A stretch of 64,000 bases of DNA from Tolypothrix bouteillei VB521301 (GTDB taxonomy: Bacteria > Cyanobacteriota > Cyanobacteriia > Cyanobacteriales > Nostocaceae). A program made the translations under genes and the position numbers. The notes beneath the pieces are model-generated. The model had not been told where the DNA came from, did not search any database, and saw nothing but the letters and a program-made list of their open reading frames with translations. Shown here one piece after another: positions 9,190 through 18,207 of this stretch. Numbering within the stretch: position 1 is the stretch's first letter; each line of letters begins with the position of its first letter. The stretch covers positions 248,001-312,000 of the forward strand of contig NZ_JHEG04000002.1 in the NCBI RefSeq assembly GCF_000760695.4, given 5' to 3'.

Positions 9190-9280
9190 TTTCCCTTGGT
9201 ACTTCGCTCGCTTGCTAAACCTGACTCATTGCTATGCTTTAATTAAGAGAGTTATATCGGTTTTTAAATTCCAACTAAAT

Positions 9281-11890
9281 ATGGTACGCATTGGGCAGAT
9301 TTTTTGGAAACGTTTATCCCGACTGCTAATACGACCTAAACGCCTTGCTATTTTTGAAGCTTGCTTGATTGGTTTAGCTTCTGGACTAGCAGCAGTCTTG
9401 TTAGGGCAAGGTGTAGGATGGCTGGGTGGATGGAGACAAAGTGCATCTCACTTACTGCCCGCTTACTATTTACTGCCGACGATTGGTTTGGGAGGAGGAT
9501 TTCTGGCAGGTTGGCTGGTAGAACGCATTGCCCCATCTGCTGCAGGCAGTGGCATGTCAGAAGTCAAGGCAGTTCTGGCGAGGGTGCCGATGCCTCTTAA
9601 TCTTAAAATTGCATTCGTAAAACTTGTGAGTGCAACGTTAGTTTTGGCAACCGGGATACCTTTGGGGCGGGAAGGACCAACAGTGCAAATTGGGGCAGCC
9701 TTAGCCAATCAGTTCAGTCGCTGGTTTCCTACTTCCCCCAATCATCGTCGCCAGTTGATTGCAGCAGGAGCAGGAGCAGGACTAGCTGCTGCCTTCGATG
9801 CTCCCATTGCTGGAGTCTTGTTTGTGGTGGAAGAACTCTTGCAAGATATTTCTGGCATCACCTTGGGAACGGCTATTCTAGCTTCATTTATTGCTGCTGT
9901 CATTGCTCGAATTTTAGGAACTCACAGTCTCGATTTAGATTTGCATTTAGTGACACCCAACACGAGCTTCTTTGCCCCAGAGATTCCATTTTATTTACTC
10001 CTGGGAATTCTAGCAGGGTTGGGAGGTGTGTTGTTTAATCGAGGTATTCTTGCCAGCCTGAGTTTTTACGGTCGCTTTCTGAAAATTAGCCTACCTTGGC
10101 GAATTGGATTGGCTGGATTGGTGACTGGTTTTGCACTCGTTGCACTTCCTCCAGTGTTTCGAGACAACGCTGGGTTGCGAGAACTGTTGTTAGCAGGTGA
10201 CGCAAACTGGTTATTAGTCGCTCTAGTATTCTGCATTCAGTTTTTGCTGATCGTCTTCACCTACGGTTCCGGTGCGCCTGCGGGATTACTTGTTCCCTCT
10301 CTTGCATTAGGAGCAGCTTTGGGTTATTTAGTTGGGATTTGGGAACATCACTGGCTGGGGCTGAGTTTGGCGACAACTTATGCACGGGTGGGAATGGGTG
10401 CATTCTTTTGTGGAGTTGCACGAGTCCCAATTACGGCAGTAGTTATTGTATTTGAGATGACTACCGACTTCAATTTGGTATTGCCGTTGATGATTGTTTC
10501 AGTAACAGCCTATTTAGTGGCAGAACTTTTGGAAGCCGGGTCACTGTATGATAAATTGCTGGAATTTAAGGGCATTCATCTTTCTAAAGAAGGCACCTCC
10601 CAAGGACCGTGGATGGAACTAACGGCGGCTGATGTTATGCAACCCCGTGTAGAAACTCTTTCGGGCCGCATGAGACTGGATGAGGCATTACAGGCGTTTT
10701 CCCAATCTTCTCACCGTGGCTTTCCAGTCTTAGAGGAGGGCAAATTAGTTGGTATCTTAACGCAAAAGGATGTTGCCAATCTCGCCCAAAGAGGCTTAAG
10801 CAGCAATGATTACGGGGAACACTTTGTTGCAGAAGTGATGACTCAAGAGCCTATTACGACTTATCCCAAAGATACCCTTGCCCATGTCGTGCATTTGCTC
10901 GATCGCTACAACCTGAGTAATTTACCGGTTGTGGAAGGACGTCGCTTGGTAGGTATTATTACCCGCAGTGATATTATTCGGGTAGAAGCTGCATATCTCA
11001 ACACCAGCGAAAATTTAAGTGGACCCAAAGCAGAACCGTCTCAAGTGATTTACCGCATTCGCGTTCCAGAAACAGGACAGGGACGTATATTGGTACCGTT
11101 GTTCAATCCTAAAACAGCAGAAACGCTGTTGCAAATGGCAGTAGCTATTGCTCGCGATCGCCATTATGAAATCGAATGTCTGCATATAATTCTTGTACCC
11201 CGTCACCAGTCTCTTGCCGACGCTCGGGTAAGTATGAGAATGGGTCAACGCCTTTTGCGTCAAGCCATGCGATTGGGGCAAGCATGGAACGTACCCGTCC
11301 ATATCCAGATACGGGTTGCTCATGACGTATCTCAAGCCATAATGCAAACTATTAAAGATCGTTATATTAACTTGGTATTGATGGGTTGGAAAGGCAGCAC
11401 AGCGACACCAGGACGAGTTTTTAGTCGCGTTGTGGATACAGTCATCCGACAAGCTGCTTGTGAAGTGGTGTTGGTGAAACTTAAAGACCAGAGGCATTTT
11501 GAACGCTGGCTTGTGCCAATGGCAGGCGGTCCTAACGCCCAAGGGGCGATCGCATTGCTCCCAGCGCTCACTTCACTGAATAAAATGCCAATCATCAACT
11601 TATGCCAGGTATTTCAGCCAGATGAAACCAATTTAAACACAACATCTCTCAAAAAAGCTGCTGATTTCCTCGAACAACACGTTAATGGCGTTGTAAAAAT
11701 AGCTTCAGTCCGTGGCACATCAGTTGCAGATGCCATATTAGAGTTTGCCAAACATAATGATACTGATGCGATCGTTTTAGGAGCTTCTCGTGAAGGATTA
11801 TTGCAGCAAGTTGTACATGGCAATATTCCTGCCACTATCTCGCGCAATAGCCCACAGACTGTTATTGTAGTGCGGTCAGCTTCTGCGTAA
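9281..11890 (+). CDS. ClC-type chloride channel/antiporter with CBS pair and tandem USP domains
   Basis: About 869 residues from ATG 9281 (an upstream TTG at 9212 is in frame). The ClC membrane domain spans ~25-430: GSGMSEVK (selectivity loop), GREGPTVQ with the gating Glu, FVVEELL with the Glu that in E. coli ClC (E203) marks H+/Cl- antiport, and GSGAPAGLLVPSLALGAALG. Two CBS motifs follow (ADVMQPRVETL...; VAEVMTQEPITTY...), an adenine-nucleotide-sensing module, then two universal-stress-protein-like domains (GRILVPLFNP... and FERWLVPMAGGPNAQG..., ending QTVIVV). Both key Glu are present, so an antiporter is more likely than a channel. A rhodopsin proton pump is encoded 1.3 kb upstream on the same strand. 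Confidence 0.93.
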   Translation: MVRIGQIFWKRLSRLLIRPKRLAIFEACLIGLASGLAAVLLGQGVGWLGGWRQSASHLLPAYYLLPTIGLGGGFLAGWLVERIAPSAAGSGMSEVKAVLARVPMPLNLKIAFVKLVSATLVLATGIPLGREGPTVQIGAALANQFSRWFPTSPNHRRQLIAAGAGAGLAAAFDAPIAGVLFVVEELLQDISGITLGTAILASFIAAVIARILGTHSLDLDLHLVTPNTSFFAPEIPFYLLLGILAGLGGVLFNRGILASLSFYGRFLKISLPWRIGLAGLVTGFALVALPPVFRDNAGLRELLLAGDANWLLVALVFCIQFLLIVFTYGSGAPAGLLVPSLALGAALGYLVGIWEHHWLGLSLATTYARVGMGAFFCGVARVPITAVVIVFEMTTDFNLVLPLMIVSVTAYLVAELLEAGSLYDKLLEFKGIHLSKEGTSQGPWMELTAADVMQPRVETLSGRMRLDEALQAFSQSSHRGFPVLEEGKLVGILTQKDVANLAQRGLSSNDYGEHFVAEVMTQEPITTYPKDTLAHVVHLLDRYNLSNLPVVEGRRLVGIITRSDIIRVEAAYLNTSENLSGPKAEPSQVIYRIRVPETGQGRILVPLFNPKTAETLLQMAVAIARDRHYEIECLHIILVPRHQSLADARVSMRMGQRLLRQAMRLGQAWNVPVHIQIRVAHDVSQAIMQTIKDRYINLVLMGWKGSTATPGRVFSRVVDTVIRQAACEVVLVKLKDQRHFERWLVPMAGGPNAQGAIALLPALTSLNKMPIINLCQVFQPDETNLNTTSLKKAADFLEQHVNGVVKIASVRGTSVADAILEFAKHNDTDAIVLGASREGLLQQVVHGNIPATISRNSPQTVIVVRSASA

Positions 11891-12120
11891 CTACGATAAA
11901 AAGTGTTGAGTGTACTTTATCCCAGACACAGAGGACACAAAGAAATAAAATTAATCAAAGGAAGCCATTCCTTAAATTCAGTAATATTACGAATATTATT
12001 GGTGAAATTTTCTTTAAATTCAGCAAGAACATAATATCTCTTTACTTTTGCCCAATGATAACTTTACTGTTTTCTTCTCGAAAAAGGTTATCAATGAAGT
12101 GTTCTTTCTAACATCTACCA

Positions 12121-12396
12121 ATGATATATCGTAAAATTCAAGTGACGTTTTTTACTATATTTGCTCTACTCACTGTTTCCTCTACGGCAATTGCTGATTC
12201 AATGACCATTAACGGTTCCGGTGGTAATTACAGTTATGAAATTTGGCGTACAACAGATAATAAGAGCTACTACTTAAAGGTATGGGAGCGTCAATCTAAC
12301 AGGCAGGGCACACCACTGAATACTATTCGTAATTTTGAGTCCACTGGCAAGGCTCTAAATTATTTTGATTGTCATTATGCTCGCCAATCTTGTTAA
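12121..12396 (+). CDS. small secreted protein, unknown function
   Basis: 91 residues. A clear signal peptide (residues 1-25, FFTIFALLTVSSTAIA-D) precedes a short, probably beta-rich exported domain (SMTINGSGGNYSYEIWRTTDNKSYYLKVW) with two Cys near the end (CHYARQSC). I do not recognise the family. The stop codon directly abuts the border of the truncated insertion sequence (12397), so the native C-terminus may have been altered by that insertion. Confidence 0.6.
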   Translation: MIYRKIQVTFFTIFALLTVSSTAIADSMTINGSGGNYSYEIWRTTDNKSYYLKVWERQSNRQGTPLNTIRNFESTGKALNYFDCHYARQSC

Positions 12397-12719
12397 CTAG
12401 AGCGCCGGTACAGTAATCACTATTTCGAGTTAGGATGACCAAAGGGGCTGACACGAGAGTTGTATAGTGCTCAATGATGTGAAGTTGTGTAACGTATTTC
12501 TCATTAAAGAGTAGTAGGTTTAAACAAATGCAACCAACCTTGTGGCACCCGCTAGTAGAGTTATCAGACACGTAGCAGGCGAGCCTCACTGCGTGAGGAG
12601 CTACGCTAACGTGAACCGGATCACACACGCCAAACTGTTTATTTTCTTGCGGCAAGTGCGTCACCAATTATTTGATGATCAATTTCAAACAGAGTTGGCA
12701 AAAATTTATGATAATAGTT
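12397..12719 (+). mobile_element. truncated, inverted copy of the adjacent IS (5' end only)
   Basis: This 323-bp stretch is a near-identical inverted copy of 14432-14750, the 5' end of the transposase element: same terminal CTAGAGCGCCGGTACAGTAA, same leader, the same 32-bp insert and the first ~55 codons of the transposase. It carries a 4-bp insertion near 12437 and several substitutions, so it is diverged and non-functional. Similarity stops at ~12719, after codons for LAKIYD. Confidence 0.85.
12579..12610. repeat. 32-bp SDR-like insertion in the truncated transposase
   Basis: A GC-rich element with dyad GCCTCACTGCGTGAGG interrupts the frame started at ATG 12528 (MQPTLWHP.VELSD.). Removing it rejoins that frame to VNRI.AKLFIFLRQ. 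The same element sits at the equivalent point in the full copy (14541-14572). It resembles the very small dispersed repeats known from Nostoc genomes. Confidence 0.55.
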
Positions 12720-12734
12720 CCTGCATATTAACCC

Positions 12735-12756
12735 CTAGTAACACCTGCGTTACTAG
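12735..12756. repeat. CTAGTAAC/GTTACTAG stem-loop
   Basis: Perfect 8-bp inverted repeat with a 6-nt loop (acctgc), just beyond the breakpoint of the truncated IS. No T-run follows, so it is more likely a repeat than a terminator. Confidence 0.5.
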
Positions 12757-12824
12757 TAAGTGGTAACCATTTTGTGAGCAAATACGAAGCTAGTAACTAG
12801 GAAGCAATTGAGTTGTTATAAATA

Positions 12825-12860
12825 GGGTAGACGCCGAGATACGTATCTCGGCGTCTACCC
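12825..12860. repeat. 36-bp perfect palindrome
   Basis: GGGTAGACGCCGAGATAC is followed immediately by its exact reverse complement. The half-site CGGCGTCTACCC recurs at 21826-21837. Such perfect palindromes are typical dispersed repeats in cyanobacteria and could form a cruciform. Confidence 0.75.
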
Positions 12861-12865
12861 GAATA

Positions 12866-12954
12866 GACATCTCCCGAAAGTCTTGGTAGGAGCGCAAGGC
12901 ATTGCACCCCTACTAAGACCTTTGGGTAATGCATTAATTAATTTCTGGAGATGT
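12866..12954. repeat. MITE-like element with GACATCTCC/GGAGATGT ends
   Basis: About 89 bp bounded by GACATCTCC and GGAGATGT inverted ends, with an internal imperfect stem (AAGTCTTGGTAGGAGCGCAA pairing with TTGCACCCCTACTAAGACCTT). No coding capacity. The GTAGGGG-type stem is a common dispersed repeat in Nostocales. Confidence 0.55.
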
Positions 12955-13016
12955 TTAATGGGTAAACTTTGGTAACTGGTGCTCGATTCTCTGGGGTGTG
13001 AACAACTGCCATTGTT

Positions 13017-14609
13017 TCAAACGTTGCATTGTCCGGCATTAACTTGCTCTACTAGGCGTGCCCAAACATGAAGATTGTGAACTACGGCAGTGCGCCGCAG
13101 GTCAAACAAGTTCTTGCGTAAACCAACATAACGAGCACGATTGCTTTGCCAATGTCCCAAGTGTGCCAAAGAATGCTCAACTGCTACGCGCTCACGAAGT
13201 TTTGCCCGCCCTAGCCTAGTTAATTGACGTTGCCGTAATTCTTGTAGTAATTGCTCTTCTGGATGAATAGAAACAGTTCGCCCATATGGGTTTGTCGTAC
13301 AACCTGCTTGTAGAGGACAGTTCGCGCAAGCTGATTTGGGAAACTGTACCTTTGCTCCTAGCTTAAATGGGAGGGTAATTTGATTCGGACAGGTGATTTG
13401 TTGTTCCTCCCAATCTAAGACAAATGATGTTTTGGGAAAGCGCCCATCACGATTCCTGACTGCCCAAGCTTTGCAGTAAATTTTTAACTCTTCGGTTCGG
13501 TGACGAACTAATTTGCTACTTAGATAAGCGCGGTCAATCTGCAACTCCACCAGTGTCACGTCTTGGGCTTTAAGGTCATTGCTAATGGCGTCACTTACCC
13601 AAGCTTCTGGAACATTAGCTGGAGTCAAACCCACAGCCCGCACAATTCCAGTATCTAAATCCGTGAGCACGTGACGTTTATAACCATCAAACCTTTGATT
13701 GCGACTTTTACGTCCATGACGCATTGTTGGGTCTTCGACGCTCACTCGTCTATTTTTGGCTACCCCTTGTCGTAGTTGCGGTGTCCCATTTGCTGTCACT
13801 TCCACATCCTGAGATTGAATCTGTCGCGCCACTTTCAGATTCTGTTCTACACTACTGGTTACACTTAGTGGATGATTTTGCTCGAACCAAGTTTCTATTG
13901 CTTGCAGAGCCATAAGCAACCTGGACAACGCTTCTATGCGTTCTTCTGGATTGTCCCAGTTTATATCGAGTGCCGCTTTTACACTCGAACCACTAATAAA
14001 TTCTGCTCCTAATTCAGTCGCTATCGCCGTCAGCTCCCCCCCCTGCTGGCGGGCTATCACGCTCATTGCCTTCTTAAGAGCATGACCCAACAAATTGTAA
14101 GTATCTTCTACTTTCGCCCCTCCCCACAATGGTGATGAATCCAACGCCCCCCGCAAATTTTTTGACCCAAAACCACCTGTCTGTTTTGCTAATTCCACCG
14201 TGCGTTCAATTAACCTTCGATCTAATCGCCGCTTTATCAGTCGAGTACGAAACCGAACTAGCGTTGGCTTACTAAACGGTGGTTCTTCACACTCGAGACA
14301 ATTCAATACCAACTGCCAACGTTTGTCCATCAACAACAACTCTATTGTTTCGTCATCACTGGCTCTAGTATAGGCTTGCAGAATTGTTGCTAAGGCTAGG
14401 AGTGCAGGTGGTATTGGCGGATGACCTTTGGGACTATCATCATAAATTTTTGCCAACTCTGTTTGAAATTCATCATCAAATAATTGGTGACGCACTTGCC
14501 GCAAGAAAATAAACAGTTTGGCGCGTTTGATCCGGTTCACGTTAGCGTAGCTCCTCACGCAGTGAGGCTCGCCTGCTCTGTGTCTGATAACTCCACTGGC
14601 GGGTGCCAC
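13017..14609 (-). CDS. IS1182-like DDE transposase, N-terminus disrupted
   Basis: A 530-residue open frame read from an alternative GTG at 14609. It has the N-terminal domain found in IS1182/IS5-like transposases (RQVRHQLFDDEFQTELAKIYDDSPKGHPPIPPALLALATILQAY), a catalytic-domain start (LRGALDSSPLWGGAKVEDTYNLL), an ELQIDRAYLSSKLV segment that probably holds the second Asp, a zinc-ribbon-like CANCPLQAGC and the C-terminal RLGRAKLRERVAVEHSLAHL with the likely catalytic Glu. The native start is probably ATG 14623, giving MQPTLWHPPVELSDTEQ, but a 32-bp insert (14541-14572) shifts that frame and adds a stop. Translation may now begin inside, so activity is doubtful. Flanked by its own inverted 5' fragment. 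Confidence 0.85.
   Translation of the reverse strand: MAPASGVIRHRAGEPHCVRSYANVNRIKRAKLFIFLRQVRHQLFDDEFQTELAKIYDDSPKGHPPIPPALLALATILQAYTRASDDETIELLLMDKRWQLVLNCLECEEPPFSKPTLVRFRTRLIKRRLDRRLIERTVELAKQTGGFGSKNLRGALDSSPLWGGAKVEDTYNLLGHALKKAMSVIARQQGGELTAIATELGAEFISGSSVKAALDINWDNPEERIEALSRLLMALQAIETWFEQNHPLSVTSSVEQNLKVARQIQSQDVEVTANGTPQLRQGVAKNRRVSVEDPTMRHGRKSRNQRFDGYKRHVLTDLDTGIVRAVGLTPANVPEAWVSDAISNDLKAQDVTLVELQIDRAYLSSKLVRHRTEELKIYCKAWAVRNRDGRFPKTSFVLDWEEQQITCPNQITLPFKLGAKVQFPKSACANCPLQAGCTTNPYGRTVSIHPEEQLLQELRQRQLTRLGRAKLRERVAVEHSLAHLGHWQSNRARYVGLRKNLFDLRRTAVVHNLHVWARLVEQVNAGQCNV
14541..14572. repeat. 32-bp SDR-like insertion in the transposase gene
   Basis: Same 32 bp as 12579-12610, here near codon 17 of the native frame. 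32 is not a multiple of 3, so it breaks the reading frame and introduces TGA. Confidence 0.6.
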
Positions 14610-15072
14610 AAGGTTGGTTGCATTTGTTTAAACCTACTACTCTTTAATGAGAAATACGTTACACAACTTCACATCATTGGGCACTACACAACTCTCGTGT
14701 CAGCCCCTTCATCCTAACTCGAAATAGTGATTACTGTACCGGCGCTCTAGGTCATTGGTCATTGGTTATTTGTTAAGTGGTTTTGTATTTTCAAGAACTA
14801 ATGACTATTTTTATTAAGTTAGGTAATAAAAATTTATTAGAAGCTTTAAAAGTTAATAATTCGTTACCTGAATCCCAGTTAAGACGCTTCATGGGGTGTC
14901 TCTACATAAATATTTATTCAATACAAAATATTTGATTTTTGAAGATTTTTGTTAACGTTTTGTGACAAAAAGAGTTGCGATCGCGTGTGTTTGTTTGTCA
15001 TTCAATACGTAGCTCAATATAGGCAACTTAAGGCATAAAAACCCGGTTTCTAAAGACAAGTATCTGACAGTC

Positions 15073-15167
15073 ATAGGACTTACGTAACTTTAACAATATT
15101 TTGTGGATTTCACACTTTGTAGAGATCTTGAACCTCTTAAAAAAGGGGATGATGTGTAAGTCTTACT
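15073..15167. repeat. small MITE-like repeat (TAGGACTTACG ends)
   Basis: The ends ATAGGACTTACG and TGTAAGTCTTA are inverted repeats with about two mismatches around ~70 bp of non-coding sequence. TAGGACTTACG ends are common in short dispersed elements of Nostoc-type genomes. It lies in the ~500-bp gene-free stretch before the kinase at 15265, in which nothing else is evident. Confidence 0.45.
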
Positions 15168-15264
15168 TCAATCGAGTTACTATATTTATTTCAACATTTA
15201 TCAAAAATTGGTAAATTAACATACAATCTAAAAATACGCTTTACTGTATGAGTGAGAGGGAATT

Positions 15265-16200
15265 ATGAGCCGTCCTATAATACTTGGTATTGTTGGCGAC
15301 AGTGCCGCTGGTAAGACCACATTGACTAAGGGGATTGCTCAAGTTCTCGGACCGGAGAATGTCACGGTTATCTGTACGGACGATTATCATAAATACGATC
15401 GCAAACAGCGTGCTGAGATTGGTATTACTGCATTGCACCCTGAGTGTAACCATCTGGATATTATGCAGCAGCACTTGTCGCAGTTGCGGATCGGACAGCC
15501 AATTCTCAAACCTGTCTACAGTCACAAAACAGGAACTTTTGAACCTCCTGTATATATTAAGCCAAATAAGTTTGTCATCATAGAAGGGTTATTAGGTTAT
15601 TCCACTCGTATTGCCCGTGACAGTTATGATGTAAAAGTTTACCTTGCACCTCCCGAATCTGTGCGTGCTTCATGGAAAGTGAAGCGAGACACTCAGAAGC
15701 GAGGTTATACAGAAGAACAAGTTCTTGAAGAACTCAGAAAACGCGAACCAGATTCAGAAGATTTTATTCGTCCGCAGAGACAATGGTCTGATATCGTGGT
15801 GAGTTTCTACCCGCCTCATGATGAGGTAGATCAAGCAAATGGGCATTTGAATGTCCGTCTGGTACTCCGTCCTACCATTCCGCACCCTGATTTTACCCAA
15901 ATTATCAATTCTGGTGATGGCACGGAATCTGCAATTCGGCTGGGATTGGATAGAGATATGGGTAAACCTGTGGATGTTTTGGAAGTTGATGGTCATGCCA
16001 CTTTAGAGCAGGTGAATAAGCTCGAACAGATTCTTTGCTCTGATATGCCCCATCTCAAAAACATATGCGATCGCGAAGGAAATCCGGAATTGGGCAAAGT
16101 TGCAGGTACGACAGGAGAAACCATTCAAAGCAACCCGCTTGCTATCACTCAGTTACTAATTACCTATCATATGCTGAAAGCTACGCAAATTCACTATTAA
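15265..16200 (+). CDS. phosphoribulokinase-family kinase (PRK paralogue)
   Basis: 311 residues from ATG 15265. P-loop GDSAAGKTT (residues ~11-19), substrate-binding DDYHKYDR, YSHKTGTF and IIEGLLGY are hallmarks of the phosphoribulokinase/uridine kinase family. The N-terminus (MSRPIILGIVGDSAAGKTT) and C-terminus (TQLLITYHMLKATQIHY) match a PRK-annotated paralogue I recall from Nostocales, which differs from the canonical Calvin-cycle PRK (GDSGCGKSTF). I see no paired Cys near the P-loop as used for redox control in true PRK. Substrate could be ribulose-5-phosphate or another phosphate-bearing molecule; not resolvable here. Monocistronic. Confidence 0.85.
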   Translation: MSRPIILGIVGDSAAGKTTLTKGIAQVLGPENVTVICTDDYHKYDRKQRAEIGITALHPECNHLDIMQQHLSQLRIGQPILKPVYSHKTGTFEPPVYIKPNKFVIIEGLLGYSTRIARDSYDVKVYLAPPESVRASWKVKRDTQKRGYTEEQVLEELRKREPDSEDFIRPQRQWSDIVVSFYPPHDEVDQANGHLNVRLVLRPTIPHPDFTQIINSGDGTESAIRLGLDRDMGKPVDVLEVDGHATLEQVNKLEQILCSDMPHLKNICDREGNPELGKVAGTTGETIQSNPLAITQLLITYHMLKATQIHY

Positions 16201-16338
16201 AGAGGAACGGCGAAAAGTCGATTTCTATCGAGGTACAGGCAAATATTAAATAATTTTTCAAAAAAGAATTAGTTTCAAAGGTTACCAGAGATTTTCAGGA
16301 ATAAGTGAATGTATCATTCTTATCTCCTGCTCTCTCCT

Positions 16339-17076
16339 ATGACTTATAGCCTTAGAATTGCTGATATGCCCCTGACCGAACGCCCACGCGAGCGATTGTT
16401 GACATATGGCCCTAAAGTTTTGGCTACAGCCGAGTTGATAGCAATTTTGCTGGGTACCGGTCAAGGAGCCGGAAAACTTTCGGCTGTGGGTTTGGGGCAG
16501 TATATTTTGAACGAACTTGGGAAACACCAGCGTGAGGATGAGCCTTTAACAATTTTGCGAGATGTCAGCGCCTCAGAGTTAATGCAAATTCATGGTATAA
16601 AAGCTGCGAAAGCAGCAACTATTGTGGCAGCTATTGAGTTGGGTAAAAGAGCATTTCTATCTCGTCCTGGCGAAAAGACGGTTGTTGATAATCCAGCAGT
16701 GGCGGCTGCAGCCCTCAGTCAAGACCTCATGTGGCAAAATCAAGAGAAATTTGCTGTTGTTCTGTTGGATGTGAAAAACCGTTTGTTAGGAACGCAAGTG
16801 ATTACAATTGGCACTGCAACAGAAACTTTAGCTCCACCGAGGGAAATTTTCAAAGAGACGATCAAGCAAGGAGCCACTCGGCTGATTGTAGCTCACAATC
16901 ACCCATCGGGAAATCTTGAACCCAGTCAAGCAGATATTGAATTAACCCGTCAGTTACTCGTTGGGGCAAACTTATTGGGCATTCCTTTACTCGACCATCT
17001 CATTTTGGGTGATGGGACTCACCAAAGTTTGCGGGAAATTACAACTTTGTGGGAAGAATGTCCGCAGGGAGATTGA
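16339..17076 (+). CDS. radC: RadC family JAB/MPN-domain protein
   Basis: 245 residues from ATG 16339 (a start at 16309 is in frame but adds ten non-conserved residues). The N-terminal helix-hairpin-helix region ([32 protein letters not shown]...[22 protein letters not shown]) precedes the JAB metal-binding domain with [19 protein letters not shown] (H-x-H-x10-D) and the upstream Glu in [13 protein letters not shown]. Length is normal for RadC. Historically called a DNA-repair protein; its biochemical role is unsettled. Confidence 0.93.
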   Translation: MTYSLRIADMPLTERPRERLLTYGPKVLATAELIAILLGTGQGAGKLSAVGLGQYILNELGKHQREDEPLTILRDVSASELMQIHGIKAAKAATIVAAIELGKRAFLSRPGEKTVVDNPAVAAAALSQDLMWQNQEKFAVVLLDVKNRLLGTQVITIGTATETLAPPREIFKETIKQGATRLIVAHNHPSGNLEPSQADIELTRQLLVGANLLGIPLLDHLILGDGTHQSLREITTLWEECPQGD

Positions 17077-17281
17077 GAAAACTTAACCTTTTTCTTAGAA
17101 AATCAAAAGTATTCTAATTTACCTGTGTTTGAGTAGTTCATCGAAGAAGGGAACAGGGAGCGCTTAACGGATGTTAAGCCTTCCAAGTTTAAAGTGACTC
17201 TCTGCTGGGAAGTTTTTGAATTGTTGTGGAACTTTCTTCTCGCACTGGGAATCATAGGCAAGGTGCTTATGAGATAACAAT

Positions 17282-17524
17282 ATGTATCAATTATTACGTA
17301 ATATTTGCTGGGCTGTGGCAAGTTTCTGGGGTATGTTGGCACTTGCTAACTTTGAGACTCCGGCGATCGCAACGACTTTCATCATTTGGGCGCTTTTGTT
17401 TTTGCCTCCGCTTTATCAAAAGACACAAATTTATAAATTAGACAAAAACATTCTTTGGCGAGTTGTTATCTTTATCTTTGCTCCCATCGTAATTCCAATT
17501 GTAATGTCTGTTAATATGCCATAA
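17282..17524 (+). CDS. small two-helix membrane protein
   Basis: 80 residues with two hydrophobic stretches: residues ~20-43 (LANFETPAIATTFIIWALLFLPPLY) and ~60-76 (VVIFIFAPIVIPIVMSV), separated by a polar loop (QKTQIYKLDKNILW). I recognise no family. It sits between radC and a small soluble protein, all on the plus strand, with gaps of 205 and 65 bp. The absence of other coding signal here and the clean two-helix layout favour a real gene. Confidence 0.55.
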   Translation: MYQLLRNICWAVASFWGMLALANFETPAIATTFIIWALLFLPPLYQKTQIYKLDKNILWRVVIFIFAPIVIPIVMSVNMP

Positions 17525-17589
17525 CCTTAACTTTCTCCCTAGAGAGCTTTATACTGTCGTAATTCCCCCAAATTCCTTAAAAGTGTCAC

Positions 17590-17928
17590 ATGACTGAACA
17601 AGAATTGTTGGAAGCCATGAAACTCACGATTGTTGCTAGAGATTGGCAAGGTTATTTGAGTTTTCGCCGTCAGCTAATCGCTCTCGATCCTCAATTTCAA
17701 AGCAAAATGCGGGCATTCTATGGAGAACTATCCGATACCGATTTAATTGCGTATGCAGATTACTTCGGTTTCGATCAAAAACTACCAAATCATATTAAGG
17801 AATACTTAAAAATTAAGGAAAAAGCCAAACAAGAAGAAAGGGAAAGACTTGCACAAGAAAGAACGGCAGCCTGGGAAATGAATGCCAGAAGTTTGAAACC
17901 CATACTGCGTAAACCCTCCAAAGATTAA
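17590..17928 (+). CDS. conserved-looking small soluble protein, unknown function
   Basis: 112 residues, charged and helical. The first ~75 residues (MTEQELLEAMKLTIVARDWQ...FYGELSDTDLIAYADYFGF) look globular, followed by a Lys/Glu/Arg-rich helix (KIKEKAKQEERERLAQERTAAWE) that could form a coiled coil. I do not recognise a family or a catalytic motif. Confidence 0.6.
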   Translation: MTEQELLEAMKLTIVARDWQGYLSFRRQLIALDPQFQSKMRAFYGELSDTDLIAYADYFGFDQKLPNHIKEYLKIKEKAKQEERERLAQERTAAWEMNARSLKPILRKPSKD

Positions 17929-18207
17929 AAATTGTAAAGTATTAAATTAGCAATGTCTCTTCTTCAAAAATATATTAAATTATATTAAATAAACTTGACA
18001 AAAGTTGTTGCTTGTATGTTTACGAAAGAAGTAGGCTGTTAAACAGGCTTTAACGATCGCTTGGCTCCCATTTAAGATTTCGTTGATAAGTTTATTTTGT
18101 AAAGCTAAATTCAGCTTTGCAAGATTAAGAAAAACTGGTGGTTATTGGTATCAGTTGCTCGGCACGGAAGTTGCGTCAACTGGAAACACAGATGAGGAGC
18201 AAAGTTT

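Larger units (their letters stand above)
13017..14750 (-). mobile_element. insertion sequence carrying the IS1182-like transposase
   Basis: The right end is set by the inverted duplication at 12397: both copies share the tip after CTAG (AGAGCGCCGGTACAGTAATC). CTAG occurs at both outer borders (12397-12400 and 14747-14750) and may be part of the target. The left (3') end of the full copy is not defined; I see no convincing matching terminal repeat between 12955 and 13016. Confidence 0.65.

Noticed and set aside
12542..12766. Separate small gene starting MAPASRVIRH
   Set aside because: It is the inverted 5' fragment of the neighbouring transposase, not an independent gene.
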